Positions 20,047 to 32,068 are shown, counted from the stretch's first letter. The stretch is DNA of 64,000 nt from Wyeomyia smithii (GCF_029784165.1 NC_073696.1:157866223-157930222), one strand, 5' to 3'. Numbers and translations: made by a program. The notes: generated from the sequence alone by a model not told the origin.

Positions 20047-22970
20047 CTAATCACGAAGAACATCATTTGCGATAATTTTAAAATAGTTTATTGGTACCAA
20101 TTTGAATATTATATCGTCTGCAGACAGCGCTATTTTTCTTGTTCTACTTCGTTTTGCATGCTTCTCAATTTCTGGAAGAGCAAACTCTGAAGCTTGACTT
20201 CCATTTCTAACATTCTGATGCACTAATGCCACAGGTGTTTTGTTATTTTTATTCAATATTATGAATTTTATTGTGTTGTCTCTTGCGGCTGTCGACAGTT
20301 TTATCATTTTTCTTGTTTCCGTAGGACTTTCTGTTTCATATACTGGGAGGTGATCAATCTTCTTTATTTCATGCTTATTTTCTTTTCTATTCATTGTTTG
20401 CGCCTTCTTCCGGGATATTGCCCTTGTATTTACTAACAGTACATTTGATTGTTTTAATTCTTCTGATGTAGTAACTATACGGGATAATGCGTCGGCTGCT
20501 ACATTTTCCTTACCTTTAATATATACAATATCGTAATCAAAACTTTCAAGATAGATAAGCATTCTTGTCAGTTTTGACGTTGGGTTCTTAATGTTAAACA
20601 GATAAACTAAAGGTCTGTGATCTGTTCTTATAGTAAAACGTCTACCGTACATGTACGATTCAAAATAATTGATCGCCCAGTGTATGGCTGTTAGCTCTTC
20701 CAATATCACTGGTTTATTTTTTTCGGCTGGAGTAAAAGTCTTACTCGCAAACGCCACTGGTTGGTCGCCCTGTTCCGTTATTTGTGACAGGACAGCTCCG
20801 CAACCAATGTCAGACGCATTTGTTGTCAGAATAAATTCTCGAGTAAAATCTGGGTATTGGAGTATTTTGGTGACATAAATAGTTGTCTCAGTTGATCAAA
20901 TGCATATTAGCATTTATCTGACCATTGGAGTGTAGAATTTTTCTTCAAAAGCTGATTTAATGGATATGCTATATTAGCAAAATTTTCGACAAATCTACGA
21001 TAATAGTTGCAAAAAGCTACAAATTTCGTACGTCGTCAGCACTTTTTGGTGTAGGATAATTTTTTATAGCCTCGAATTTGGACTCATCTGGTAATATTCC
21101 TTTATCGGCAATTTTGTGTCCTAGGTATGTCACTTCAGTTCGTAGAAATTTACATTTCTATAAGTTTAATTTTAAATTATATTGTCTTAGTCGTTGAAAC
21201 ACTGATGTTAAGTTTTCTAAATGATGTCTCAGTGAACATCCAATGACCACTATGTCATCTATATAAATGAATGCACGTTCAGGTGTTAGACCTGCCATTG
21301 CTATAGTCATCATTCTCTGGAAACTATTCGGGCTAATGTTTAATCCGAACGGTAGTCTTTTGAGTTGATAATGACCAGTGTTTTTATAGGGTGATTTTTT
21401 TGCAATTTGGTTTTTCGTGTATTCAGATTTGACAGTTCACGCGGGAATTCTGGTAGCTGTCAAAGTCTAATGTACTCAGTTTGGTTTGCCATTTCACCAT
21501 GAACAGACTTACGCCTGAACAACGCTTACAAATAATCGAATTTCTTTACCAAAACTCGTCCTCTGTGAAAAATGCTTTTCGCACAAAATTGTGTTCAGTG
21601 ACGAAGCTCATTTTTGGTTAAATGGGTATGTTAATAAGCAAAATTGCCGCATTTGGATCGAAGAGCAACCAGAGGCAATACAAAAATCGCCAATTCACCA
21701 AGAAAAATGCACGGTTTGGTGCGGTTTACACGCTGGAGGCATCATTGGTCCGTACTTCTTCAAAGATGATCAAAATCGCAACGTTACGGTCAATGGCGCT
21801 CGCTATCGCGCGATGATTTCTGATTTTTTTGCCGGAAATGAAAGAGCTGGGTCTTGTTGACATGTGGTATCAGCAAGACGGAGCAACGTGCCACACATCG
21901 CGCGAATCAATGGACATATTGTGGAATGAGTTCGGTGAGCAATTCATCTCACGAAATGGACCGTTGAATTGGCCGCCTAGATCATGCGATTAAACACCGC
22001 TAGATTATTTTTTGTGGGGCTACGTTAAGTCTCTCGTCTATGCGGATAAGCCAACAACAATTCCAGCCTTGGAAGACAACATTACACGCGTTATTCGCGA
22101 GTTGCCAGCCGAAATGCTGGCCAACGTTTGAATGAAATTATCTTTAAAAAGTAAATGACATAAACCAATTTATCGGGTCAAATAAAGATTTCATACAGTT
22201 TTGTAATTTTTATGCGTTTTTTAAGAAAAACCAAATTCTTAAAAAATCACCCTTTAGAAAATGCTGTATATTTCCTTGAATTTTCGTCTAATGGAATCTG
22301 ATGGAAACCCGACATCAGATCCAGTGTTGTGAAATATTTTGCTCTTCTGAGTTGATCCAGAATACTCTCGATTCTTGGAAGCGGGAATTTATCGGGCATA
22401 ATTTTCTTGTTTAGTTGTCTAAAATCAACAACCAAACGCCATTTTTTCTGTGTATTATATGATTTTTTGGCACCAATAATATCGGTGAATTATAGGATGA
22501 AACTAAAGGTTCTATAACGTCTTCGTTTAACATTTTTCGAATTTGACTATCTATTTCTTCTCCTTGAGCATGAATTGTTTTATAATTAGGTATGTACACT
22601 GAACTATTGTCCGATAGGATAATGTTTTGTGTGTAAAAATTATTGATGTACAGAGGATCATTTTTCAAACAAAATATGTCCTCGTATTGTAGAATTATTT
22701 TTTTCAGTTTTGGACATAGTATTTGCATCAACCTTTTTGAGAATGTCCTTGTATCTCCTCGCACCACCCTGTAAATTGCCTTTGGTTGGGATAACATGAA
22801 AGTCTTGTAGAGACTCCATTTTAGGCTTAAATTCCGAATATGCTATATATACTGCTTTGTTAGTAGTATTAATAAATTTACAAATAGGCAGGTTTGTAGA
22901 CACGACTGCACCCCCACAAAAAACTCCTTGCAGAATCTCCTGCGAATGAACAACCATGTCCTCACCCAAT
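20047..22970 (-). pseudogene. Gypsy reverse transcriptase and RNase H
   Basis: The pol region after protease. RT begins near 22970 (HEVVRYIPHLGLGED) and includes ILLVPK, VVDFRQLNKKIMPDKFPLPR and TLDLMSGFHQIPLDE. After the mariner at 21386-22254 it continues with LKRLPFGLNISPNSFQRMM and the catalytic YIDD near 21255. RNase H at 20047-20757 shows FASKTF, EELTAIHWAI, IRTDHRPLVYL and the chromatin-side KGKENVAADALSR. Excising the mariner with one TA restores AFSKNTGHYQLK in frame. Frameshifts lie near 22430 and in the 20760-21200 linker. The YIDD box and the order RT-RNase H-integrase place it in Ty3/gypsy. Confidence 0.88.
21386..22254 (+). mobile_element. Mariner DD41D (rosa-like), internally deleted, 869 bp
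   Basis: A TA-flanked insertion in the gypsy RT (TA at 21384-21385 and 22255-22256) with TIRs (T/A)AGGGTGATTTTTT. The transposase starts at about 21499 (MNRLTPEQRLQIIEFLYQN). About 100 residues between the helix-turn-helix and FSDEAHFWLNGYVNKQNC (from 21591) are deleted. The catalytic set is visible: D in FSDEA, D in QQDGAT, then D in TPLDYF with 41 residues between the last two, which is the rosa-type spacing. A stop replaces the residue after RSCD, and a shift occurs near 21830 in FFAGNE. The element is inactive. Confidence 0.88.
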
Positions 22971-23027
22971 CCTAGGTGGGGTATATAACGAACAACTTCA
23001 TGTCGAGGTGGTAAGTATATTTTTTTT

Positions 23028-25470
23028 GACGTAGAACTACGTTTTTCTTTAGCCTACCACATAGGGATGTAAATAGGAAAACTATTAACGAAAAGGGGAC
23101 GAAATATGTCCCTTTTCAAATGCTTATAAATCGGTTTGTTTTCAACCGATTTCCTTCATTTTTGCAGCAATTGTTTGGAAAATTATACACGCATCTACCC
23201 AAATGTAGAAAATTGTTGATTGATTATGCAAACTATTGTACTATTGATAATTATCGAGCCTTGTTTAAACGAAAATTACGTCCTCTGATTGGTCACTCGC
23301 TGCCTTTCCCTAAACAGGTCGACAGAATAGTATAACTAGTTAGCTGCAGTAGCGGGTTGCGCCAGTACACAAATCACAGTACACAGCAGCAGCGAGGTAG
23401 CACCAAACATCTCGATTTGCCAGTTAAGGGCTTAGGCCTTCTGCCCGTAATAAAGTTTTGCTTTATCTTGGCAACAGCATATTCTGTGCTGAATCCAAGA
23501 AAACACAATCTGTCGCGGCTGTCTTATTTACTGAATGCGGAAACAGCATTTACAGAGTTTGAACAGCGAAATGCCTTTCACAAGGCGAATAATCAAGTAA
23601 TTGAAGGTAAATAATTTTTGGCAATAAAACAATCATGCTGTGCTGGATTCTAGCAATCAAATTCTGTCGCGGTAAAAAAATCACTTTATTTACCTAATCC
23701 TCACCACTGTTGGGGCAGCACAGAGGCTGCGATCAGCATAACCGATTTTAAGCAACAAACTGCCCTGTTAGACCGCATTCACAAAGACAGTTAGTTCGAC
23801 TATGCAGAGCTAATATGAAGTCGATTCAATCAATCAGCATTAACAGAATTTCGTCGTCTCCCAGCTGCCAAGTTGCAACATGATGCAACACGCAACAGCG
23901 GGCAAACGAAATCGCTTGATGTTACAGACCGCAATAAAATACGGGTTAAAACCGTTGCGTGTGTGAGAGCACCATCGGTGTTTATTCGCTGGTAACAAAT
24001 GTCGAATGCGAATTGTGGAAAAATTCGTCTAAAGAATATTATAGAATTAGACAACTGAACAGAAAGGCGTGGCCTATTACGTAGCACCCTTCGGCTATGA
24101 AAGAGTGTTTTTGGGAAAACTAGCTACATTCATTAGTCGGAAGGTGAACTGGATGGACCGTCCACAACGTTGACAGCAGTAACAGCAGATATCGGCACTC
24201 AGCAGTAACAGACCATAGCAGCGGGTCGCGCCTGTGGCTGCCTTCAAATTAAACACTTGCCCTGTGGTTGGTCACCACGTCTCAGAAGCAGCGCGGTTCT
24301 TCTCAGTGTGTGTCGCCAGACTGCCATTATTCCCCCACTGTTGGGGCAACATGAAGATTGCCATCAGGAAATCCAATTTTGGAAATCAAAATGCCTTTTT
24401 CAAGGCAAATAAACAAGTCATTGAACGTTAATAATTTTTACAACGCAAACAAGCGTTCTGTGCTGGATCCTAGCAATTTAAATCTGTCGCGGCTGTCTAA
24501 TTTACTAAATTTGGAATAGCTTCCACATTGAATGTTGTCCGTGTAACCGATCAGTAACCGATTTTGAACAGCAAAATGCCTTTTTCAAGGCAAATAAACA
24601 AGTAATTGAATGTTGATAATTCTCTGGCATCAACACAAGCAAACATTCTTTGCTGGATCCTAGCAATCAAATTGTTGTAGTTGTCTAATTTTACCTTATT
24701 TAGTTGATACCCCCACATTTGGGACAGCACAAAAACTGCGATCAGCATAACCGATTTTGAATAACAAACTGCCCTGTTAGAAAGCATTCACAAAGGCAGT
24801 TAGTTCGACTATGCAAAACTGATATGAAGTCGATTCTATCAAACAGCATGAACAGAATTTCGTCGTCTCCCAGCTGCTCAGTTGCAACACGATGCAACAC
24901 GCAACAGCGAGCAAACGAAATCGCTTGATGAATACAAACCGCAACACGATACTAGTTAAAATAGTTGCGTGTGTGTGAGCACCATCGGTGTTTATTCGCT
25001 GTGTACAAAAATCAATAAAACTGAACAAATAACTTGCCCGGTCACCATATCTCAGAAGCAGCGCGGTTCTTCTCGCTTCTCAGCGTGTGTCGTCAGACTG
25101 CCGTTATTGCCCCACTACAGAGGCAGCATAAAGGTTGCCATCAGCAAATCCAATTTTGAGCAACGAAATGCTTTTGTCAAGGCAAATAAACAAATATTTG
25201 AAGGTGAATAATTTTTTGACAACTCAAGAGAGCAATCTGTGCTGGATAGTAGCAATTTAAATCTGTAGCAGCCGTCTAATTTACAGAATGTGAAACAGCT
25301 TTTACAGCTCGTGTTTTCAGTGTCTTTATTACCCCACTGTTGAGGCAGCACAAAGCAAGCATTAGTAGACTTTATGACTCATTAATGTAACACCTACAAC
25401 AATGCATTTGTTAATAGTGTGCGTAGTTCTACGTCAGTTATGCGGTCGTGTCTTGGATACAACCTGCTCC
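23028..25470 (+). mobile_element. R-family element R1 in the gypsy protease-RT linker
   Basis: A 2.4-kb non-coding insertion between gypsy protease (NFKKK) and RT (KIYLPPRHEVV). It lies in a T tract: 8 T at 23020-23027 and 9 T at 25471-25479. The left end is GACGTAGAACTACGT; the right end is GCGTAGTTCTACGTCA plus the tail GCGGTCGTGTCTTGGATAC. The left 300 bp matches the promoter-like block of R2 and R3 (CTGATTGGTCACTCGCTGCC at about 23285). The rest is several diverged internal repeats: TTTTTCAAGGCAAATAAACA at 23570-23620, 24395-24430, 24575-24610 and 25175-25205, and CGAATTTCGTCGTCTCCC-like blocks at 23850 and 24860. No ORF exceeds about 90 aa. The family name R is mine. Confidence 0.65.
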
Positions 25471-25884
25471 TTTTTTTTTGAAATTATCTTCGATAGGAAT
25501 TGAAATATCATTTTGGTTTATTGAAAAAGTAAGTAGCCAAGGTTCATAATTGATTTGGCACTTATATTTTGTCAAAAAGTCCCTACCTAATATTCCATCA
25601 GTAGGTTTTGGAAAATCGTCATCCACTATATGAAATTTGTGTTCAAGATGTGCAACTTCTACGTTAATTGTAGTGAACGTGCTGCCTAATGAAATAAACC
25701 TGGTATGGCCAACTCCAGAAATAATGCATTTGTCTTGTTCATAATAAATTTGTGTAGGCCTCACTTTTTTAGCTTTGATGCTAGATATATCAGATCCCGC
25801 GTCCACTATAAAAGTACACCTTGAATCCAAAAAATCCACATCCAAATATACGAAATTTGATATAGACGCGTTTACTGTATACAC
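25471..25884 (-). pseudogene. Gypsy retropepsin (protease), unit 1
   Basis: Aspartic protease domain of the gypsy polyprotein. The active site reads FIVDAGSDISSIKA (D-A-G replacing the more common D-S/T-G), and GILGRDFLTKY is the usual ILG-x-D second motif. It should cleave Gag-Pol in the particle. The domain is open from 25884, but its C-terminal continuation into RT is cut by R1 at 25470. The apparent final residues GAGCIQDTTA belong to R1. The upstream link to gag has stops (about 25915 and 25985). A near-identical copy lies at 28517-28931. Confidence 0.85.
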
Positions 25885-26164
25885 GTTTTAAACCGGGAGC
25901 CTAAAAAATCACTCTGACATTCTCTTTGTATAGTCACTTTTTTTTCTCTGTGTGGACTCATCACTGCGACCAGAGACATTTTGATCTATTGTGATATTGC
26001 CCAGGTGTTTTCTGTACTCCGCACTTCATATTATTGGCAGTATCACTATTGAAGTGAATGATACGCTTTTTTTTATTTATATCCGTGCTTGTGTGTGAGA
26101 GTTTACCCTTACATTTCAAGCTTATTGCTCTACTATACCGAGCCTCTTTTCTATCCTACCAATA

Positions 26165-26590
26165 TCGCCAAATTACAATTGCCTGAACTGAGGCTACACC
26201 TAACGTTCCTCTCTGGCCAGGTTTATTCTAAGAGCGACTTATTATGCCAAGAGGAAGGAGTCTTTTCGAAACCTCGTTTCTCGTGCCAATATCGCCAATT
26301 ACAATTCCCTGTAGTGGGTAAATATTTTTGAAATCAGTTTTATTATAAGAAGGACTTATTTTGTCAAGAGGAAGGAGTCTTATCGAACCTCGTTCCTCCT
26401 ACCAACACCGCGTCACAATCACAATTCCCTGAAGAGGCACTCAATGCTACACCTCTGGTCAGGTTTATTATAAGTAGGACTTATATTTTTTTGTCAAGAG
26501 GAAGGAGTCGTATCGAAACCTCGTTCCTCCAGCCAAGACCGCGTCATAATTACAATTCCCTGACGAGAACTATTATACGTTACTAAGAAC
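26165..26590. repeat. Minisatellite of about 120-bp units in the gag 3' region, unit 1
   Basis: Four tandem units, each with TTATTCTAAGAG/TTATTATAAGAAGGACTTAT, GTCAAGAGGAAGGAGTC, CCTCGTTCCTCC and ACAATTCCCTGA; starts near 26221, 26339, 26464 and 26586. Unit 2 of the tandem duplication (29200-29520) has one unit fewer, which accounts for the 117-bp length difference. The monomer resembles the 3' part of the adjoining SINE-like block. Confidence 0.75.
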
Positions 26591-26805
26591 AGTTTTATTA
26601 TAAGAGGGACTTTTTTTGTTAGGATGAAAGTCAGCAACGGTACTATAGAATTCAGCTTGAAGGAAGGGTATGTAGTAGAGAGCCTGAGAATGAACCCATG
26701 TTAAAGTCCTTTGACAACCAAATGGCCTGATTCTACTAAGATTCGAACCCACGACCACTCGCTTATCAAAGCGGACTCTGTAACCTTGCGGCTACGAAGC
26801 TCTCT
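26583..26805 (-). mobile_element. tRNA-like SINE in gag, unit 1
   Basis: On the minus strand a tRNA-like head (GCTTCGTAGCCGCAAGGTTA, A-box-like) and a B box (GGGTTCGAATCTTAGTAG, about 26737-26754) are followed by 150 bp of unrelated body and a short A run (CCTAACAAAAAAAG). It interrupts gag after SKPSDF. The copy at 29513-29735 came with the tandem duplication. It could instead be part of the adjoining minisatellite-bearing insertion. Confidence 0.55.
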
Positions 26806-27334
26806 AAAGTCACTTGGTTTGCTGGCTGCTGTTGGGCATTTATGTGTTGTGATTGTTGAACTGGCTGCATGTGCTGCTTCATGCAGGGTTGAGTTGCAGG
26901 GTCCTCTATAATCAGAGAATCTGTAACTTGTTTGGTTGTTACGTTGCTCAGGAAACCTTGACTGATAATTGTAATTTCCTCTATTAAGCGAGTAACGTCC
27001 TCTATCTCCTGAATATCTTACTCTACCCCGACTACGTTGCGCATAGCTTCCGCGTGTCATAAAGACTTGAGCTTGTGGGGTACTTGATTTATTTTTTTCT
27101 TCATTGCCGCATTCGTAAATTTTTTGGGTTTTATCGTTTATTTTTGCGAAATTCCCAGCTTTTAGAATAGGTTTTGTATCGCTATTGCGGATACCATTTA
27201 TGAGGGTATGTACTCCAGCTTTTGTTGCCATTTGGGTGGCTTTTTCTACTATTATAGCCTCTTCGATGTAGGTTGTTGTAAGACGTAAAGTCAGCTGTTC
27301 AACCTGTTTACAAAAGTTATCTATTGTGTCTTTT
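26806..27334 (-). pseudogene. Gypsy gag C-terminal half, unit 1
   Basis: C-terminal capsid/nucleocapsid part of gag: DTIDNFCKQVEQLTLRL, MATKAGVHTLINGIRNSD, KAGNFAKINDKTQ, then an arginine-, glycine- and tyrosine-rich tail (RGSYAQRSRGRVRYSGDRG), a likely RNA-binding stretch in place of a zinc knuckle. The N-terminal half lies at 39061-40059. The join falls exactly at the R2 insertion (27335 here, 30265 in unit 2). The coding end is cut by the SINE-like insertion at 26805. Confidence 0.75.
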
Positions 27335-27971
27335 GACGTAGAATACGTCTTAAGTCAACATATACAGGGGTCCAACTCCAAGACAGGGTTCCAATTTCGA
27401 AAACCGAAAACATCGAGAGCGTCACGAAAATTGTTCAATTTCAAACCTTTTAAACGCAGTCAGCTTCAAACCGATTTCCGTCATTCCTGCAGCACTCAAT
27501 TGGAAAATCATCTAAGCACCCGTCCAAATGCAGAAAATTGTAATCTAATTGTTCGAACTATTGTACTATTGAAAATTGTTGAACCGTGTCGAAACGAAAA
27601 TATCGACCTTTGATTGGTCACTTGCTGCCTTTCCCTAAAAAGGACGACAGAATGGCGTACCTAGTTAGCCGGGAATGCACTCGTTGAGCTATATAAGAGA
27701 CTGCTTCTCCTCAAACCAGCTCAGTTTACTGGCAACGGGCAGCAGCGGCGGACAGTAGCAGCGATGGCGGTGGGCAAAGGCGGCGTGGAGCAGCTGCGGG
27801 CAACAGCGGCGGCGGTAGTGGTTAGCTGCAGTTCCTACCTTTTTCAGTTCGGCTCCCCTTCGATCTGAGTTGGACCCCACCACGGTAATCCAATTCAGAT
27901 ATCGCCAGAAACTTAATGAGACTCGCACCGCCAGGTGGTTTAGGAAGTCACCATCATCCAGCGTGTATGTA
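27335..27971 (+). repeat. R2 left part, duplicated (unit 1)
   Basis: Copy of 30265-30897: left end GACGTAGAATACGTC, promoter-like block (GATTGGTCACTTGCTGCC, TATA GAGCTATATAAGAGACTG at about 27690) and a CAG/CGG-rich leader. It is cut by the start of a mariner copy at 27972, as in unit 2. Confidence 0.75.
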
Positions 27972-28209
27972 CAGGGTGACGAAAAAGTCCGGTCACACAG
28001 GAAAATCTCAATATTTCAAAGAATAAGAAGAAAATCTGAATCTGGCTTTCATAGCTTTATTCAGTAACTCATAAAGATACCTCACAGACGATATCTCGGA
28101 ATAACACCACCTTTCTCTGATCGAACCAGCTTCAGACGTCTCGGAAAGTCGTCGCAAGCGGCGTGCACGTGCTCCATCGGCATCTCGTCCCAGATTTTCG
28201 TGATAACTT
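27972..28209 (-). mobile_element. DD37D mariner 3' fragment, duplicated (unit 1)
   Basis: Same TIR (CAGGGTGACGAAAAAGTCC) and transposase C-terminus as 30898-31135, ending abruptly at about 28209 at the tandem-duplication junction. It never was a separate insertion: it is the part of that mariner inside the duplicated unit. Confidence 0.8.
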
Positions 28210-28517
28210 TTTGAAATGCTTTTCTCAAGGCAAATAAACAAATATTTGAAGGTTAATAATTTTTTGACAACTCAAGAGAGCAATCTGTGCTGGATAGTAG
28301 CAATTTAAATCTGTAGCAGCCGTCTAATTTACAGAATGTGAAACAGCTTTTACAGCTCGTGTTTTCAGTGTCTTTATTACCCCACTGTTGAGGCAGCACA
28401 AAGCAAGCATTAGTAGACTTTATGACTCATTAATGTAACACCTACAACAATGCATTTGTTAATAGTGTGCGTAGTTCTACGTCAGTTATGCGGTCGTGTC
28501 TTGGATACAACCTGCTA
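28210..28517 (+). repeat. R1 right part, duplicated (unit 2)
   Basis: Matches 25165-25470, including the end CGTAGTTCTACGTCAGTTAT. It begins mid-element (GAAATGCTTTTCTCAAGG), fused to mariner sequence, and this marks the duplication junction. Confidence 0.8.
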
Positions 28518-28931
28518 CTTTTTTTTGAAATTATCTTCGATAGGAATTGAAATATCATTTTGGTTTATTGAAAAAGTAAGTAGCCAAGGTTCATAATTGA
28601 TTTGGCTCTTATATTTTGTCAAAAAGTCCCTACCTAATATTCCATCAGTAGGTTTTGGAAAAACGTCATCTACTATGTGAAATTTGTGTTCAAGATGTGC
28701 AACTTCTACGTTAATTGTAGTTAACGTGCTGCCTAATGAAATAAACCTGGTATGGCCAACTCCAGAAATAATGCATTTGTCTTGTTCATAATAAATTTGT
28801 GTAGGCCTCACTTTTTTAGCTTTGATGCTAGATATATCAGATCCCGCGTCCACTATAAAAGTACACCTTGAATCCGAAAAATCCACATCCAAATATACGA
28901 AATTTGATATAGACGCGTTTACTGTATACAC
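28518..28931 (-). pseudogene. Gypsy retropepsin (protease), unit 2
   Basis: Second copy of the protease domain (VDAGSDISSIKA, GILGRDFLTKYK), with about a handful of substitutions against 25471-25884 (for example VDDVFPK for VDDDFPK). It ends in NFKKK at the R1 remnant. The product would be the same as unit 1; no RT follows it directly. Confidence 0.85.
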
Positions 28932-29199
28932 GTTTTAAACCGGGAGCCTAAAAAATCACTCTGACATTCTCTTTGTATAGTCACTTTTTTTTCTCTGTGT
29001 GGACTCATCACTGCGACCAGAGACATTTTGATCTATTGTGATATTGCCCAGCTGTTTTCTGTACTCCGCACTTTATATTATTGGCAGTATCACTATTGAA
29101 GTGAATGATACGCTTTTTTTTATTTATATCCGTGCTTGTGTGTGAGAGTTTACCCTTACATTTCAAGCTTATTGCTCTACTATACCGAGCCTCTTTCCT

Positions 29200-29520
29200 T
29201 CCTACCAATATCGCCAAATTAAAATTGCCTGAACTGAGGCTACACCTAACGTTCCTCTCTGGCCAGGTTTATTCTAAGAGCGACTTATTATGTCAAGAGG
29301 AAGGAGTCTTTTCGAAACCTCGTTCCTCCTACCAACACCGCGACACAATCACAATTCCCTGAAGAGGCACTCAATGCTACACCTCTGGTCAGGTTTATTA
29401 TAAGTAGGACTTATATTTTTTTGTCAAGAGGAAGGAGTCGTATCGAAACCTCGTTCCTCCAGCCAAGACCGCGTCATAATTATAATTCCCTGAAGAGAAC
29501 TATTATACGTTACTCAGAAC
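29200..29520. repeat. Minisatellite of about 120-bp units, unit 2
   Basis: Three units of the array described at 26165-26590; one monomer has been lost, or was gained in unit 1. Confidence 0.7.
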
Positions 29521-29735
29521 AGTTTTATTATGAGAGGGACTTTTTTTGTTAGGATGAAAGTCAGCAACGGTACTATAGAATTCAGCTTGAAGGAAGGGTA
29601 TGTAGTAGAGAGCCTGAGAATGAACCCATGTTAAAGTCCTTTGACAACCAAATGGCCTGATTCTACTAAGATTCGAACCCACGACCACTCGCTTATCAAA
29701 GCGGACTCTGTAACCTTGCGGCTACGAAGCTCTCT
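29513..29735 (-). mobile_element. tRNA-like SINE in gag, unit 2
   Basis: Near-identical to 26583-26805, with the same B box (GGGTTCGAATCTTAG). It is present because of the tandem duplication. Confidence 0.55.
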
Positions 29736-30264
29736 ATAGTCACTTGGTTTGCTGGCTGCTGTTGGGCATTAATGTGTTGTGATTGTTGTACCGGCTGCAT
29801 GTGCTGCTTCATGCAGGGTTGAGTTGCAGGGTCCTCTATAATCAGAGAATCTGCAACTTGTTTGGTTGTTACGTTGCTCAGGAAACCTTGACTGATAATT
29901 GTAATTTCCTCTATTAAGCGAGTAACGTCCTCTATCTCCTGAATATCTTCCTCTACCCCGACTACGTTGCGCATAGCTTCCGCGTGTCATAAAGACTTGA
30001 GCTTGTGGGGTACTTGTTTTATTTTTTTCTTCATTGCCGCATTCGTAAATGTTTTGGGTTTTATCGTTTATTTTTGCGAAATTCCTAGCTTTTAGAATAA
30101 GTTTTGTATCGCTATTGCGGATACCATTTATGAGGGTATGTACTCCAGCTTTTGTTGCCATTTGGGTGGCTTTTTCTACTATTATAGCCTCTTCGATGTA
30201 GGTTGTTGTTAGACGTAAAGTCAGCTGTTCAACCTGTTTACAAAAGTTATCTATTGTGTCTTTT
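29736..30264 (-). pseudogene. Gypsy gag C-terminal half, unit 2
   Basis: Second copy of 26806-27334 (MATKAGVHTLINGIRNSD, RGSYAQRSRGRGRYSGDRG). It directly abuts R2 at 30265, and the missing N-terminal half continues beyond R2 at 39061. This copy is therefore the one in the original linear order of the gypsy element. A frameshift occurs near 29790. Confidence 0.75.
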
Positions 30265-30897
30265 GACGTAGAATACGTCTTACGTCAACATATACAGGGG
30301 TCCAACTCCAAGACAGGGTTCCAATTTCGAAAACCGAAAACATCGAGAGCGTCACGAAAATTGTTCAATTTCAAACCTTTTAAACGCAGTCAGCTTCAAA
30401 CCGATTTCCGTCATTCCTGCAGCACTCAATTGGAAAATCATCTAAGCACCCGTCCAAATGCAGAAAATTGTAATCTGATTGTTCGAACTATTGTACTATT
30501 GAAAATTGTTGAACCGTGTCGAAACGAAAATATCGACCTTTGATTGGTCACTTGCTGCCTTTCCCTAAAAAGGACGACAGAATGGCGTACCTAGTTAGCC
30601 GGGAATGCACTCGTTGAGCTATATAAGAGACTGCTTCTCCTCAAACCAGCTCAGTTTACTGGCAACGGCAGCAGCGGCGGACAGTAGCAGCGATGGCGGT
30701 GGGCAAAGGCGGCGTGGAGCAGCTGCGGGCAACAGTGGCGGCGGTAGTGGTTAGCTGCAGTTCCTACCTTTTTCAGTTCGGCTCCCCTTCGATCTGAGTT
30801 GGACCCCACCACGGTCCAATTCAGATATCGCCAGAAACTTAATGAGACTCGCACCGCCAGGTGGTTTAGGAAGTCACCATCATCCAGCGTGTATGTA

Positions 30898-32068
30898 CAG
30901 GGTGACAAAAAAGTCCGGTCACACAGGAAAATCTCAATATTTCAAAGAATAAGAAGAAAATCTGAATCTGGCTTTCATAGCTTTATTCAGTAACTCATAA
31001 AGATACCTCACAGACGATATCTCAGAATAACACCATCTTTCTCTGATCGAACCAGCTTCAGACGTCTCGGAAAGTCGTCGCAAGCGGCGCGCACGTGCTC
31101 CATCGGCATCTCGTCCAAGATTTTTGTGATAACTCGCTTGAATTGCTCCAAACTTGTTATTTTATAGTCGTCCAGCTTTGACATCATGTATCCCCACACG
31201 AAATAATCCAGTGGTTTCAGATCCGGAGACGACGGAGGCCATTCATTCTTCGAAATCCAATCGGTCAAGTTTTCCTCACACCACGCCTGAACAACCTTTA
31301 CGGTGTGAGATGGGGCGCCATCTTGCTGGAAGCAGTAGTAATCGCCTTCAAACAATAGTTCAGCTTGAAGCAGAACATTTTTATTCAAAACCGTGTCCAG
31401 GTAGTATGCTGCGTTGATTTTGACCCCTTTATCGATAAAAATAAGAGGCAGTTTACCTTTCTTGCAAATGGCTCCCCAAGCTATCACTGACGTCTTATTT
31501 TGGAACCGGGAAACGTTCAGCTTGTCCGCAGGAGCTTGCTGAAGGCTCGCACTCCAAACTCGATCATTTTGGCGATTGAATGTTTGCTCCAAAACGAACA
31601 GCTTCTCGTCCGAAAAAGGCGGATTGATTCTCGTTTCATTTTAAGGTTCCTGGCCGGCTTCCGTGCAGATTGGGCGGGATTCCGGCGAATCCAGTCTCGT
31701 ATAATCTTTTTCAGCCTTGGAGTTCTCACAGACCTTGGTCGCCCAGATCGTGCCTTGTCCTCGGTGCCTCCGGTCTCTAGGTACCGATTTATGGTCCGGT
31801 ACACGAATTTCCGGTTGATTCCGAGCGGTTTTAGGTGTTTGAATATGTGTCCGGGTTTGTACCCTTTCACATATTCAGCGATAACAGCTGCTCTTAACTC
31901 TGCCATGGCTCACAACTCAATGTGAACAAATTGCACAGAAACGAAACTCTGCCACTTTGGGCAGCAAAGTTAACCCTTTCATTTGACATATAGATGGCAC
32001 CAGAGAGATGCAACGTGTAGGCTACAGGCGACCCCAAAAAAGTGTGACCGGACTTTTTTGTCACCGTG
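30898..32068 (-). mobile_element. Mariner DD37D (maT-like), 1171 bp, transposase broken
   Basis: TIRs CAGGGTGACAAAAAAGTCCG and CGGTGACAAAAAAGTCCG, TA duplication at 30896-30897 and 32069-32070. The transposase starts at ATG 31906 (MAELRAAVIAEYVKGYKPGH) with a helix-turn-helix and a GRPR motif (ARSGRPRSVRTP). About 40 residues are deleted and the frame shifts near 31620. The catalytic part then reads FSDEKLF, WGAICKKGKLP, QQDGAPSHT and SPDLKPLDYFVWG. The last two aspartates are 37 residues apart. The C-terminus (31008) is intact. Its low-coordinate part is duplicated at 27972-28209. Confidence 0.9.

Noticed and set aside
23028..25470. R1 as an ordinary solo LTR or LTR pair
   Set aside because: It has a TATA-type block in related members, but its two ends are inverted motifs, no direct-repeat LTR pair is seen, and it sits in a T tract; not called LTR.
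26730..26805. True tRNA gene on the minus strand
   Set aside because: A and B boxes are present, but the cloverleaf is poor and the sequence continues into a SINE-like body; the same holds for 29660-29735 and 15381-15437.
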